Origin: Bacteroidales bacterium
GTDB lineage: Bacteria > Bacteroidota > Bacteroidia > Bacteroidales > UBA10428
Assembly (NCBI GenBank): GCA_016933335.1
Contig: JAFGBD010000023.1
Span: forward strand, 124,001-188,000
Direction of reading: 5' to 3'
DNA length: 64,000 bases
Both the position numbers and the translations under genes were made by a program. Below are positions 27,541 through 37,733 of this stretch, piece after piece. The stretch's first letter is position 1. Each line of letters begins with the position of its first letter. Under the pieces are notes generated by a model. The model saw only the letters and a program-made list of their open reading frames with translations, ran no database searches and had not been told where the DNA came from.

Positions 27541-27891
27541 TTGCCCGGTTATTAATTAATAAAATAGAAAAATATGAAATCATATGATACATCATATTCT
27601 TATGATAAAAACCCTGAACCATCTGTTAATACTAGTATAGTAGTGCTTATAAATTGTCCAGGTCAAGCTGAAAATAAATATATAAAATTAAATCTTAAAA
27701 ACCAACCAATTATTTGTTAAATCATTTCAAGATTGAAATGTGTCTTTTTAAGCAACAGGATTGAATAATAATACAAATCCTGTTGTTGAAAGATACCCTG
27801 GCTTCAGATTCTTTCTTTACACCGGGCTTGTTTCACAATGTTTTTACTGTTATTGCAGGTGTAAAATCATGACTGCTTTTTGCAGCAAAAA
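27541..27891. other. Intergenic region with a 10-bp hairpin
   Basis: This 351-bp region lies between the PiT stop and the start of the helical protein. Besides the hairpin listed separately it is AT-rich and holds no ORF or promoter box that I can support. Confidence 0.55.
27753..27785. repeat. 10-bp perfect inverted repeat downstream of the PiT gene
   Basis: CAACAGGATT (27753-27762) and AATCCTGTTG (27776-27785) are exact reverse complements with a 13-nt loop. It lies 107-139 bp beyond the PiT stop and lacks a T-run on either side, so it is not a standard terminator. Confidence 0.5.
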
Positions 27892-28935
27892 TTATACTGC
27901 CGGTATCAGTCCTTTGTGATGAAAAACAAAGGTCAGTAAAAATGACATCAGAAAAGCGATAAGGGGAGCAATGAGCCAAACCAGGAAGAACTTATTAACT
28001 TTTGTTTTCCTAAAAATATTCCTATAGCCAAGTTTGGCCACACCAATGCCGATGATTCCTGCTGTATTCAGCTGAACAAGTGATGCAGGGATACCTCTTG
28101 TAACAGATACAATCAATAAGATGGTAGCGGTAACAAAAGATATGATGATTGCTTCAACAGGTCCAAACAACACAATACCCTTTCCGGTATTTTCAAGAAT
28201 TTTCTTGCCAAAGATCGAACTTCCAATGCCAAAACCCGGTGCAACAATGAAAGTGGAAAGAAGCATGACAAGTATAAAACTGTCTCCGGTTGGTTTGATC
28301 TTCAGTTCATTCAATACCATTGAGGCTATAGGGCCTGATGCATTTGCCACATTGTTTGCTCCGATGCTGAATGAGACATAAAGTGCCATAACAATAATAA
28401 AGGCTTTTATTACAGGGTGTCCGGAAATGTTACCATAGGTGAAATAACCTCTGCGTCTGATGGGTTTGTATATATATTTACCAATCAGGTAACAAATGAT
28501 AAATGAGATGATGGGTGTGATAAACCATGCCGGAATAATTTCTATGAACAGTTTCTGTGTATTGAGGACCTTGAAATAAACAGCTGCACCTGAAAGCGAC
28601 AGGACCGTTGATTGACTGGTTGATTGCGGGATACCAAGAAGATTTGCAAGCAAAAGGGAAATGGCCACTGAGAACAGGATAATTGAAACCAGGTAATGGT
28701 TCATCAGCAGCGGATCAATGATATCCTTTCCGATTGTGGTTGCGGTTGCCTTACCTGCAAGAATGGCTCCGGCAAAAACCATGATTCCGAATAATCCGGG
28801 AATAAGACTTCTTCTGATGATGTTGGCACCGTATGCAGCTGAAAAAGAGGGTGAAGTTCCGCTACCACCCATATTGAGTGCTAAAAAGACAGCCACAAAC
28901 AAAGGAATCAGAAGGTAATTTAACAGGGGTGACAT
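27892..28935 (-). CDS. Inorganic phosphate transporter, PiT family
   Basis: A 347-residue integral membrane protein with about ten helices. The duplicated PiT motifs are visible: ALNMGGSGTSPSFSAAYGANI near the N-terminus and SFSIGANNVANASGPIASM in the second half. PiT proteins import metal-phosphate with protons. It has no regulatory PhoU-like partner next to it. It lies on the minus strand about 70 bp after the citrate synthase stop. Confidence 0.9.
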   Translation of the reverse strand: MSPLLNYLLIPLFVAVFLALNMGGSGTSPSFSAAYGANIIRRSLIPGLFGIMVFAGAILAGKATATTIGKDIIDPLLMNHYLVSIILFSVAISLLLANLLGIPQSTSQSTVLSLSGAAVYFKVLNTQKLFIEIIPAWFITPIISFIICYLIGKYIYKPIRRRGYFTYGNISGHPVIKAFIIVMALYVSFSIGANNVANASGPIASMVLNELKIKPTGDSFILVMLLSTFIVAPGFGIGSSIFGKKILENTGKGIVLFGPVEAIIISFVTATILLIVSVTRGIPASLVQLNTAGIIGIGVAKLGYRNIFRKTKVNKFFLVWLIAPLIAFLMSFLLTFVFHHKGLIPAV

Positions 28936-29006
28936 GATTTTGAATTTCTTGCCTTTTTAATCATATATAATCTATGCTTTGATTTACCGGTTAATGAAAG
29001 GCAGAT

Positions 29007-30344
29007 TCAATTTCTGTCTTCCATGATGACATAATCACTTTTTTCTCCGAAGTTTTTATAGGCGGGTCTGATGATTCTGCCTCCCCCGATAATTTCTTCC
29101 AGCCTGTGGGCACACCAGCCTGCAATTCTTGCCATGGCAAATATGGGAGTATACAATTCCGGAGGTATCCCCAGCATACTGTAAACGAATCCCGAATAAA
29201 AATCAACATTGGCTGCCATAACTTTGCTTAATCCTTTGATCTCGTTTATTAACCTGGGAGTCAGCCGCTCAATTGCATCGTATAATATAAACTCTTTTTC
29301 ACTATCTGTCGATTTGGCAAGTTCATAAGCATAATACTTCAGGATAACTGCACGGGGATCAGATATTGTATAAACCGCATGGCCAATTCCATACACCAGA
29401 CCTGTTCCGTCATTGGCTTCCTTTCTGAGAATCCTGACAATATACTCCTGAACTTCTTTTTCGTCTTCCCAGTTATTGATGTTTTGCTTGATATTCTCCA
29501 TCATTTGCATCACCTTGTTATTCGCACCGCCGTGTTTGGATCCTTTCAGTGAACCAATGGCTGCAGATATAGCCGAGTACGTATCGGTGTCTGTGGAGGT
29601 CACAACATGGGTGGTAAATGTTGAGTTGTTTCCTCCACCGTGTTCTGCATGCAGAATTAAGGAGATGTCAAGGGTTCGGGCTTCAAGCTCAGTGTATTTT
29701 TTGTTCGGCCGTATCATCCTTAGAAAATTTTCGGCTATTCCTAAACCTTTTTCAGGATTGTGCAGGTACAGACTCTTATTATCAAAATAATGTGACTTGG
29801 CCTGGTAGCCATAGGCAATCATCGAGGGAAAACGGGCAATAAGCTCAATGGATTGCCTGATAACATTCAATGTATCGATACTGTCAGGGTTATTATCATA
29901 TGAATAGAGTGCAAGAACACTCCTTGCCAGTTTATTCATGATATCATTGCTGGGAGCTTTTAAAATCATGTTTTCTTTAAATCCTGCCGGCAAATCATAA
30001 CTTTCATCCAGCAGGCTGTTGAATAGATCAAGCTCCTGCCTGTTGGGCAATTTTCCAAACAATAAAAAATAAGAAACTTCTTCAAAGCCATTTCGATTTT
30101 CAGCAGATATGGCCTTTACGATATCTTTTATTTCTATTCCCCTGTAACGGAGTTTACCTTCCACAGGTATTATTTCTTCTTCTTCCTTGATATATCCAGT
30201 GACTCCTCCGATCCTGGTGAGTCCCACAAGCACACCGCTTCCGTCTTTATTGCGCAAACCCCGCTTGACATTGTAGTCGGTATATAAATTCTGATCAATC
30301 CTGTAGTATTCTTCGATGTTTTTGATAAGATTCTGCAGTTTCAT
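29007..30344 (-). CDS. Citrate synthase
   Basis: A 445-residue citrate (Si)-synthase-like protein. Catalytic segments are LHAEHGGGNNSTF, GSKHGGANNKVMQ and VYGIGHAVYTISDPRA with the active-site histidines, and the C-terminal YSGFVYSMLGIPPELYTPIFA. It condenses acetyl-CoA with oxaloacetate; a 2-methylcitrate role cannot be excluded. I use ATG 30344 (MKLQNLIKN), which starts 26 bp after the aminotransferase stop; the ATG at 30401 would overlap that gene. The icd gene lies nearby. Confidence 0.9.
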   Translation of the reverse strand: MKLQNLIKNIEEYYRIDQNLYTDYNVKRGLRNKDGSGVLVGLTRIGGVTGYIKEEEEIIPVEGKLRYRGIEIKDIVKAISAENRNGFEEVSYFLLFGKLPNRQELDLFNSLLDESYDLPAGFKENMILKAPSNDIMNKLARSVLALYSYDNNPDSIDTLNVIRQSIELIARFPSMIAYGYQAKSHYFDNKSLYLHNPEKGLGIAENFLRMIRPNKKYTELEARTLDISLILHAEHGGGNNSTFTTHVVTSTDTDTYSAISAAIGSLKGSKHGGANNKVMQMMENIKQNINNWEDEKEVQEYIVRILRKEANDGTGLVYGIGHAVYTISDPRAVILKYYAYELAKSTDSEKEFILYDAIERLTPRLINEIKGLSKVMAANVDFYSGFVYSMLGIPPELYTPIFAMARIAGWCAHRLEEIIGGGRIIRPAYKNFGEKSDYVIMEDRN

Positions 30345-30370
30345 GGTGTTGTGTTTTAGGATAATGATTA

Positions 30371-31663
30371 TTATGAAGAAATTTCCCGGCATGCATTGCA
30401 AATATTTTCAAACAGAACAGGTATGTCTGATTCTGCCACTGATGAGAAAGCGATTCTGATGAGGTCGTTCATCTGTATGACGCCTGTATCATATTTATCC
30501 AGCAGGAGATACCTGAGCCTTTCACCATCCAGTCCCTTTTTTAGCCTGATGCACATAAAATATCCGGAATTAAAGGGCAGGGCCGTAAAGAAGTCATTGT
30601 ATTTACCGGTTTTGAGGATTTCCCTGACTTTCCTGAACCGGGCTGAAAGGATGCTGTACTTTTCTGACTTTTCCGGCTGGTACTCTTCAGAACAATAGGC
30701 GTTCATTAACAGAGACTGCGTCAGATTGCAGGCATTGGAAATACTTCCCCTCACTGCTCCGGCAGTCTTTGCTTCCAGAGCTTCGTAGAGAGCCTTGTTT
30801 CCGTTCCTGATGCCATAGGTGATAAATCCTATCCTGAATCCCCACACATAGTCTTCTTTTGTCGGACCGTCAACCTTTATGGCAAGGAGATTTTCATGCA
30901 GATCGGCCAGGTAAGCGAATAATGATTCTTTTTCAATGCCATCCTCATATACCAGGCCAAAATAGGCGTCATCCATGATCGCTATAATCATGTTTCCTTT
31001 TTCTGCTTCATTTCTGAGAATGGATACGATGCTTTTAACCTCATTAACAGCAGGAGTATATCCGGAAGGATTATTCGGGAAATTGAACAGGATAATCTTT
31101 TTACCTGATTTCATATTGGTTACTGACTTTTCAAATGATTCAAGGTCAAATTTCTCATCGCGGAACAGGTTGAATTTTTCAATACCTGCACCATAGGCAT
31201 TTGTAAAGATCAGATTGTAGTTGCCCCAGTACAGATCAGGCATAAGTACTGAATCGGTATGGTCAAGAAACAAATAACCTGTCATGCTTAAAGCATGTGT
31301 CAATGCACTTGTCACAATGGGCAGGCTGATTTCTTTACCGTAGAGTGCCGGGTTTTTTATATAGATCAGTTCTTTCCATCTCTTTCTGATATCCGGCCTG
31401 CCATAACTTGGTGCATAAGGAAATGCAAGCGAAGGGGATATGTTTAACTGCTTCTCAACCGACTCCAGTCTCATCGGAGTATTATCATCTTCAATGGCTG
31501 AACCAATGGTTGCGTTGATTTTTTTACCCTTTGCATCGGCTGTCTGACCTAAAATACCTTTTTTGGGAAAGAAAATATTTCTGCCTCTTTCAGACAGCAT
31601 TTCAAATAACATGGTATTGTTATCCCTGATTATGGTATTGAGTTCCTTAGCCTGAGGATTCAT
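30371..31663 (-). CDS. Class I/II aminotransferase (PLP-dependent)
   Basis: A 430-residue fold-type I aminotransferase. Motifs are PYAPSYGRPDIRKRW, FNFPNNPSGYTP (cofactor loop), IMDDAYFGLVYED with the Asp for the PLP ring, and DGPTKEDYVWGFRIGF with the PLP lysine. Its substrate is unknown. Since it precedes citrate synthase in one transcription unit and faces icd across dnaX, a role feeding or draining 2-oxoglutarate/glutamate is a reasonable guess, not shown. Confidence 0.85.
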   Translation of the reverse strand: MNPQAKELNTIIRDNNTMLFEMLSERGRNIFFPKKGILGQTADAKGKKINATIGSAIEDDNTPMRLESVEKQLNISPSLAFPYAPSYGRPDIRKRWKELIYIKNPALYGKEISLPIVTSALTHALSMTGYLFLDHTDSVLMPDLYWGNYNLIFTNAYGAGIEKFNLFRDEKFDLESFEKSVTNMKSGKKIILFNFPNNPSGYTPAVNEVKSIVSILRNEAEKGNMIIAIMDDAYFGLVYEDGIEKESLFAYLADLHENLLAIKVDGPTKEDYVWGFRIGFITYGIRNGNKALYEALEAKTAGAVRGSISNACNLTQSLLMNAYCSEEYQPEKSEKYSILSARFRKVREILKTGKYNDFFTALPFNSGYFMCIRLKKGLDGERLRYLLLDKYDTGVIQMNDLIRIAFSSVAESDIPVLFENICNACREISS

Positions 31664-31997
31664 AAGATTCTGAGTTTTCGTGCAAGTGTATTTAATTCTT
31701 TTTTATGGTTTCAGGTAATGCTGATCCATATTTATTTGTTGCCGGACATTAATTATCCCGGTTTGTCATCCAGCAAAAATATAACAAATTCCTTTATCTG
31801 CACCCTTGATTTTTTTGTTTAAAAAAAACCCGGATCCAATTAAATATTCAGCATATGATGATTACATGATTGAATTATGAATTTCATATATATCAGTTTA
31901 TCAATAAAATAGCTACCGGCAACCTGGAGATTCACTATTTGTTAAAATTGTAGTTGGGAATATAATTCAGTATATTTGTCGCTATGAATCACGAAGG
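31664..31997. other. Divergent intergenic region aminotransferase / dnaX
   Basis: This 334-bp region holds the dnaX promoter on the plus strand (31948-31978). On the minus strand a TATTTTTG box (31781-31774) could start the aminotransferase mRNA, with a 110-nt leader and no good -33 box. No other gene is seen. Confidence 0.6.
31948..31978 (+). promoter_or_regulatory. dnaX promoter
   Basis: TTG (31948-31950), 20 bp, TATATTTG (31971-31978), matching both Bacteroidota boxes. The expected mRNA start is within about 10 nt of the dnaX start region, so the leader is very short. Confidence 0.65.
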
Positions 31998-33737
31998 ATG
32001 AAAAAATTTGTTGTCTCAGCAAGAAAATACAGGCCTGATACCTTTGAATCCGTTATCGGCCAGGGATCTGTCACCACAACCTTAAAAAATTCCATCAGAA
32101 CCGGTCATCTTGCACATGCCTATCTGTTTTGCGGCCCCAGGGGAGTTGGTAAGACAACATGCGCCAGGATTTTTGCAAAAACCATTAATTGCATGAATCT
32201 GAAAGAAAACACCGAAGCTTGTAACGAATGTGTTTCATGCAGGTCATTCGATGAATCCAGGGCTTTCAACATACATGAACTGGATGCGGCCTCAAATAAT
32301 TCTGTCGATGATATCAGAAACCTGATTGATCAGGTGAGAGTTCCCCCGCAGGTAGGAAGATACAGCATCTATATCATTGATGAAGTACACATGTTGTCTC
32401 AGCAGGCATTCAATGCTTTTTTAAAAACCCTGGAGGAGCCGCCTTCACATGCCATATTTATTCTGGCAACAACCGAAAAGCAAAAAATCATTCCCACAAT
32501 CCTGTCCCGTTGCCAGATATTCGATTTCAACCGGATTGGCATTGATGATATGGTTGAACATCTCGCATATGTAGCCAAAAAGGAGGATATTACCGTTGAG
32601 GCCGATGTCCTGGATATCATTGCTCAAAAAGCTGACGGAAGCATGCGTGACGCCTTATCCGTATTGGATCAGATTGCCAGTTTTACCAACAGTCAGATCA
32701 CATATGTTAAGGTTGTTGAAAGCTTGAATATACTGGATTTCAGCCATTATTTCGAACTGACGGATGCTTTTCTGGCAGGTGATGTTGTCAAAGCATTTTT
32801 GATTTTTGATAAAATCCTGAAAAAGGGATTTGATGCACATCATTTTGTAAACGGTTTGTCAAAGCATTTCCGGGATTTACTGGTGTGTAAAGATGAACAG
32901 ACACTGGTTCTTTTGGAGGTAGGACCTTCAATGAAGCAGCAATATAAAGAACAGGCTGCCGGATCAGATGCTGCATTTCTTTTCAGGGCACTGGAAATTG
33001 CCGGTGAATGCGATATACATTTCAGATCAAGTAAAAACCAGCGACTGCATGTTGAACTGATGTTAATTAAGATTTGCAATATCAAGGCAGAAAAAAAAAA
33101 TCTGATTGTTGAGCATTCAGAGCCCGGTTCTGAGATGGTACAGGAAGAACAGCCTCCCCTGAAGAAAGAAACACCATTAAAAAAGGGAGGGCCGGAGAAA
33201 AACCATCTGACAGGAAATCATATAACCGGACAGGACTTTAAAACACCATCATCGGTTTCGATCAAAGACGCGCTGAACAAAATGAATAAGACAGAAGGGG
33301 ATGAGGATGAACCGGATTTATCAGTTGAGGTTTTTACAGGTGATAATCCGGAAGCTGTTCCGGAAAAGGAATTTACCCAGGAAGAACTGACTCATCAGTG
33401 GTTGCTGTATGCAAAGAAGATAAAAGACGAGATGCCCCGGTCTTACAGCATGCTTAAATCACAGCTTCCTGCATTAAAGGAAGGTTATACCATTTCACTG
33501 AAGCTCATTAACAAATCTCAGGCCGAAGACTTCAATTCAAGGATCAGGGAAGGATTACTGGATTTTCTCCGCGATAATCTTCGGAACAAACTCATTACCA
33601 TTGACATAAATATCGCAGAAGATAACGTTTACAACAGTAAAAGACCATATACGGCTGAAGAGAAATTTAAATATATGGCCGGCAAGAATCCGGTACTCCA
33701 GAAACTGAAACAGGAGTTTAATCTTGATTTTGAATAA
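31998..33737 (+). CDS. dnaX: DNA polymerase III gamma/tau subunit
   Basis: A 579-residue clamp-loader ATPase. Walker A is GPRGVGKT (46-53), the zinc site uses Cys65, 75, 78 and 81, Walker B is IIDEVHML, and the sensor segment is LATTEKQKIIPTILSRCQ. A proline/lysine-rich linker (about 380-440) leads to a C-terminal tau-type domain (HQWLLYAKKIKDEMPRSYSML). It loads the DnaN clamp; dnaN lies 20 kb away. A five-codon reading frame (ATG 31984) overlaps the dnaX start codon (GGATGA). Confidence 0.96.
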   Translation: MKKFVVSARKYRPDTFESVIGQGSVTTTLKNSIRTGHLAHAYLFCGPRGVGKTTCARIFAKTINCMNLKENTEACNECVSCRSFDESRAFNIHELDAASNNSVDDIRNLIDQVRVPPQVGRYSIYIIDEVHMLSQQAFNAFLKTLEEPPSHAIFILATTEKQKIIPTILSRCQIFDFNRIGIDDMVEHLAYVAKKEDITVEADVLDIIAQKADGSMRDALSVLDQIASFTNSQITYVKVVESLNILDFSHYFELTDAFLAGDVVKAFLIFDKILKKGFDAHHFVNGLSKHFRDLLVCKDEQTLVLLEVGPSMKQQYKEQAAGSDAAFLFRALEIAGECDIHFRSSKNQRLHVELMLIKICNIKAEKKNLIVEHSEPGSEMVQEEQPPLKKETPLKKGGPEKNHLTGNHITGQDFKTPSSVSIKDALNKMNKTEGDEDEPDLSVEVFTGDNPEAVPEKEFTQEELTHQWLLYAKKIKDEMPRSYSMLKSQLPALKEGYTISLKLINKSQAEDFNSRIREGLLDFLRDNLRNKLITIDINIAEDNVYNSKRPYTAEEKFKYMAGKNPVLQKLKQEFNLDFE

Positions 33738-33751
33738 AGACAAAAGCGTGA

Positions 33752-33783
33752 TTTGATCTGAAGTTAATATTTCATTATTTTTG
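33752..33783 (+). promoter_or_regulatory. icd promoter
   Basis: TTTG (33752-33755), 20 bp, TATTTTTG (33776-33783): a full match to both Bacteroidota promoter boxes, ending 34 bp before the ATG. It shows that icd is transcribed independently of dnaX. Confidence 0.7.
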
Positions 33784-33817
33784 CCGCCTGGTTTGAAAAA
33801 AACATTAATTATCATTT

Positions 33818-35047
33818 ATGGAAGGTCAGAAAATCACAGTTTCCGGCGGAGTCTTGCATGTGCCGGATAAACCGGTAATACCATTTATCGAAGGTGATGG
33901 TACAGGCCCTGATATATGGGCTGCTTCGGTCAGGGTCTTGGATGCTTCGGTTAAGAAGGCATATAAAGGTAAAAGAAATATTATCTGGAGAGAAGTATAT
34001 GCCGGAGAAAAATCATTTAATCGTTCCGGAGAATGGCTCCCTGAGGAGACCCTTAATATCATTAAGGAGTATCTTGTAGCCATCAAAGGACCTTTGACAA
34101 CTCCCGTAGGCGGAGGGATAAGGTCATTGAATGTTGCACTCAGGCAATTACTCGATTTGTATGTCTGCCTGCGCCCCGTGAAATATTATCCGGGAGTCCC
34201 TTCACCAGTCAAAGATCCTTCAAAAACCGACATGGTTATTTTCCGTGAAAATTCAGAAGACATTTACGCCGGAATTGAATGGATGATGGGAAGTGATGAA
34301 GTCATAAAACTTACCGGATTTCTTCAAAAAGAGTTAAAAGTAAGTAAGATAAGGTTTCCCGAAACTACTTCGATTGGGATAAAACCTGTATCCAAAGATG
34401 GGACAGAGCGGCTGGTCAGGGCAGCAGTCAATTATGCCGTTAAGCACGATTTACCTTCTGTCACCTTTGTTCATAAGGGCAATATCATGAAATTTACAGA
34501 AGGTGCATTTCGTGACTGGGGGTACCAGCTGGCAAAAAATGAATACGGGGCCGGAGAGATAGATGGTGGTCCGTGGTGTCAGTTCAGAAACCCGCAGTCA
34601 GGTACTAACATCATTATAAAAGATGTCATTGCGGATGCTTTTCTGCAGCAGATTCTTACCAGGCCGTCCGAGTATTCGGTCATCGCCACCCTGAACCTGA
34701 ACGGGGATTATATCTCCGATGCCCTTGCAGCCATTGTGGGAGGAATAGGTATTGCACCGGGCGCCAATATCAATTATGAAACAGGACATGCTATATTTGA
34801 AGCCACCCATGGCACTGCTCCAAAATATGCAGGTAAAGACATGGTAAATCCTGGTTCAGTCATTCTTTCTGGTGTGATGATGCTTGAATACCTTGGATGG
34901 GATGAAGCTGCATCGTTGATTATTAAAGGTTTGCAGGGAGCAATCAATGCAAAGCGGGTCACGTATGACTTTGAACGGCTGATGGAAGGTGCCGTCAAGC
35001 TGAAATGTTCAGAATTTGGCGCAGAGATCATAAAAAATATGGATTAA
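33818..35047 (+). CDS. icd: Isocitrate dehydrogenase (NADP-type)
   Basis: A 409-residue homodimeric-type isocitrate dehydrogenase. Signatures are [36 protein letters not shown] with the substrate-binding Ser/Arg, [14 protein letters not shown], the metal-binding [17 protein letters not shown] and [14 protein letters not shown]. It decarboxylates isocitrate to 2-oxoglutarate. NADP use is inferred from overall similarity to E. coli Icd. It converges with the first GH2 gene, across a pair of hairpins. Confidence 0.95.
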   Translation: MEGQKITVSGGVLHVPDKPVIPFIEGDGTGPDIWAASVRVLDASVKKAYKGKRNIIWREVYAGEKSFNRSGEWLPEETLNIIKEYLVAIKGPLTTPVGGGIRSLNVALRQLLDLYVCLRPVKYYPGVPSPVKDPSKTDMVIFRENSEDIYAGIEWMMGSDEVIKLTGFLQKELKVSKIRFPETTSIGIKPVSKDGTERLVRAAVNYAVKHDLPSVTFVHKGNIMKFTEGAFRDWGYQLAKNEYGAGEIDGGPWCQFRNPQSGTNIIIKDVIADAFLQQILTRPSEYSVIATLNLNGDYISDALAAIVGGIGIAPGANINYETGHAIFEATHGTAPKYAGKDMVNPGSVILSGVMMLEYLGWDEAASLIIKGLQGAINAKRVTYDFERLMEGAVKLKCSEFGAEIIKNMD

Positions 35048-35080
35048 TTTAATCCTTCCCAAACCTGGTTTCTGATAACA

Positions 35081-35109
35081 GGTATGATTGATAAACATAT
35101 AATCATACC
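35081..35109. terminator. Hairpin between convergent icd and GH2
   Basis: GGTATGATT (35081-35089) pairs perfectly with AATCATACC (35101-35109), with an 11-nt loop, 34 bp after the icd stop. It could end transcription from either side, though no clear T-run follows on either strand. Confidence 0.4.
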
Positions 35110-35172
35110 ACCCCGGTTTCGCAACTCCTCAATTCCTGCAGTTATCAAATGGATTTATTTCCGTGCCGCAAA

Positions 35173-37647
35173 TCAGGGTAACAGATGAATCATTTCACAT
35201 TGTTTTGTTTCAATAACAACCGAATCGCCCTCCAGTCCGTCAGATGTTGCAGTTATCCTGATGTTACCGGCATTCATTGTAGATTGGACTATGGCAAGGC
35301 CGAGACCATGAAAGGCTCTGCGTTGTAAGAGCTTATAAGAGTCATGGTCAAAGGGATTTCCATTATCCACTCCAATGATTCTTCCGTTTCCTTCAACAGC
35401 AAACTTTACAGGATTATCAGCTCCGGGAACCACGCGGCCTTCAGCATCAGTAATTTCAAATTGAATATGTGCAACGTCCACGGCATCTGCGCTGATGGAG
35501 TTCCGGTCGGATGACAGCCTGACTTTAAAGGGTGGACCTGTCGTGGCAATTTCCCGGGTGTAGACAGTTTTTCCTTCTTTTTTACCGATGGCTTTAATGA
35601 TACCCGGTTCATACGGAACATCCCAGGAAAGATGAAGATCAGCAGTGGTAGGATAAACACGGGGCTTTTCATATTTATTCCATCCTCCGGAGGTTCCCTG
35701 GCGCGGAAACTCCAGACGCTTTTCTCCGGCGGATCTGCCATTCACGAAAAGCTCAACCGCGTCGCAATTGGTGTAACAGATTACAGGAATAAACTGTCCC
35801 TCGCGTCCTGTCCAGTTCCAGTGCGGAAACAGATGAATCATGGGCGTTAGTGTCCACCGGCTCTGATAAAAATAATAACCATCCTTGGGAAAACCGCAAA
35901 GGTCGAGTACCCCGGAACTGGCATTTTTGCCCGGCCACCATGATTCACCAAGATAATCAATCCCTGTCCACATGAAGTCACCAATCACAAAATCATGGCC
36001 AGATACATATTTCCATAGCTGTTCCGCACGGATCATATGAAAATTATAATCCGGTCTTATCATAGCTGAATCACCACCAAGGCTGTAATATCCCCTGATA
36101 CCTCCATTTGAAACACTTTCTGTTCCGGTCATTTTCCGGTCCGGATGCTCATGCCGGTCGATACTGTAAAAAAGTTCCCTTCGTTCGTGCCACCGGTCAA
36201 CATAATTGTACCCGACAATATCAAGTGTCTCAAGGAATTCCGGTGTTGTTGAACCATTATCAGCAGCGATATTATCACAGCCAAGTGTAACAGGCCTGGT
36301 GGGATCTTCCCGATGGATGATGTCCATTATCTTCTTCAGCATCACATGACCGTCACCGGTTTTTTGTTCCGGTATTTCATTGCCGGCACTCCATAATACA
36401 ACGGATGGATGGTTGCGATCCCTGTGAATCATGCCAATCAGATCGTGTCTCCACCATTGCTCAAAGTATTTATGATAGGCATATTCTCTTTTTCCGATGC
36501 GCCATTCATCAAAACATTCATCCATGACAAGAAAACCCAGACGATCGCACAGGTCAAGAAATTCCGGGTCAGGAAGGTTGTGTGCTGTCCGTATGGCATT
36601 GCATCCCATTTCCTTTAACTTAATCAGTCTTCTTTCCCATACTCTTACCGGCACAGCAGCTCCCAGACAACCGCCATCATGGTGCAGACATACGCCCTTC
36701 ATCTTTATATGTCTGTTATTAAGAAAAAAGCCTTTGTCAGCATCGTATTCAAGTGTACGGATGCCAAAGCTGGTTTCACATACATCAACAATATGATTGT
36801 CCTCCATGACCGATTGTATGGTTTTGTAAAGGAAGGGGGAGTCAACAGACCAGAGCTGTGGACCGGAAACCATGATCTCCTGGAAAAGAGTTTCTGCAGC
36901 TCCTGCCTGAATTTCAAATCTCAGGTTATCATTCCCGGCTTCTCGTTTTTCATTATCAATGATCCTGGTTTGAAGCAGACATGTTTTTGGCTTTTTCGAA
37001 TTGTTTTTTATTGTTGTTTGAATCCTGATCTTTGCCTCGTTTTCATTAACAGCCGGAGTTGTAATGAAGGTACCCCAATGAGTAATGTGCAGCGGATTCA
37101 CAATGACCAGCCATACATGCCTGTAAATTCCCGAGCCTGAATACCACCTTGTATTTGGCTGAAGTGAGTTATCCACCCTTACTGCAATGACATTTTTGCC
37201 GTTGGTCATAAAAGGTGTCAGTTCATAATAGAAGCTGTTATAACCATTGGGATAATGGCCCAGATGGTGACCATTGATCCATACATCACTGTTCATATAG
37301 ACGCCGTCAAATTCAATCCGGATGATCTTTCCGTTCCCGCCCTGAGGCATGGAAAATGTCCGCCGGTACCATCCGGTTCCTGTTGGCAGGTATCCTCCGC
37401 TGCCACCTGTGGCAGCATCCTTATCATAATTACCTTCTATGCTCCAGTCATGAGGAAGATCAAGCGTTCTCCATCTGCTGTCGTCAAAATCGAACTGTTG
37501 TGCATCAGGCTGATCTTCCTGTATGAATTTCCACCCGAAATCCATGAGCAGTTTTTGCCGCGACTGGCCCGGGGCAAACAGGCAGATAACAGACAGCAGT
37601 AGTGTCAGGATCAGACCTGAAACAGGAGATTGATTCAATGTTTTCAT
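35173..37647 (-). CDS. GH2 beta-galactosidase-like enzyme (last gene of the PUL)
   Basis: An 824-residue secreted GH2 enzyme with a Sec signal (LILTLLLSVICLFAPGQS). The N-terminal sugar-binding domain starts DFGWKFIQEDQPDAQQF and contains LPHDWSIEG; the catalytic barrel shows acid/base Glu424 in LWSAGNEIP and the nucleophile Glu510 in GTESVS. C-terminal domains include an Ig-like DUF4982-type segment. The layout is that of Bacteroidota beta-galactosidases; in a galactan locus, removal of terminal beta-galactose is likely. It is 86 bp downstream of the CBM9/PKD gene. Confidence 0.88.
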   Translation of the reverse strand: MKTLNQSPVSGLILTLLLSVICLFAPGQSRQKLLMDFGWKFIQEDQPDAQQFDFDDSRWRTLDLPHDWSIEGNYDKDAATGGSGGYLPTGTGWYRRTFSMPQGGNGKIIRIEFDGVYMNSDVWINGHHLGHYPNGYNSFYYELTPFMTNGKNVIAVRVDNSLQPNTRWYSGSGIYRHVWLVIVNPLHITHWGTFITTPAVNENEAKIRIQTTIKNNSKKPKTCLLQTRIIDNEKREAGNDNLRFEIQAGAAETLFQEIMVSGPQLWSVDSPFLYKTIQSVMEDNHIVDVCETSFGIRTLEYDADKGFFLNNRHIKMKGVCLHHDGGCLGAAVPVRVWERRLIKLKEMGCNAIRTAHNLPDPEFLDLCDRLGFLVMDECFDEWRIGKREYAYHKYFEQWWRHDLIGMIHRDRNHPSVVLWSAGNEIPEQKTGDGHVMLKKIMDIIHREDPTRPVTLGCDNIAADNGSTTPEFLETLDIVGYNYVDRWHERRELFYSIDRHEHPDRKMTGTESVSNGGIRGYYSLGGDSAMIRPDYNFHMIRAEQLWKYVSGHDFVIGDFMWTGIDYLGESWWPGKNASSGVLDLCGFPKDGYYFYQSRWTLTPMIHLFPHWNWTGREGQFIPVICYTNCDAVELFVNGRSAGEKRLEFPRQGTSGGWNKYEKPRVYPTTADLHLSWDVPYEPGIIKAIGKKEGKTVYTREIATTGPPFKVRLSSDRNSISADAVDVAHIQFEITDAEGRVVPGADNPVKFAVEGNGRIIGVDNGNPFDHDSYKLLQRRAFHGLGLAIVQSTMNAGNIRITATSDGLEGDSVVIETKQCEMIHLLP

Positions 37648-37733
37648 AGTTAGGATATGATTAATTATTTCGTCTCCGGAGGAGCAAAATGAGCAACAGT
37701 TTATAAATCCGGAGAGGCATTTTTTTGTTCAGT

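Noticed and set aside
36679-37140. 153-codon open frame on the plus strand
   Set aside because: It is antisense to the GH2 gene at 35173; the GH2 catalytic motifs show that the minus strand is the coding one.
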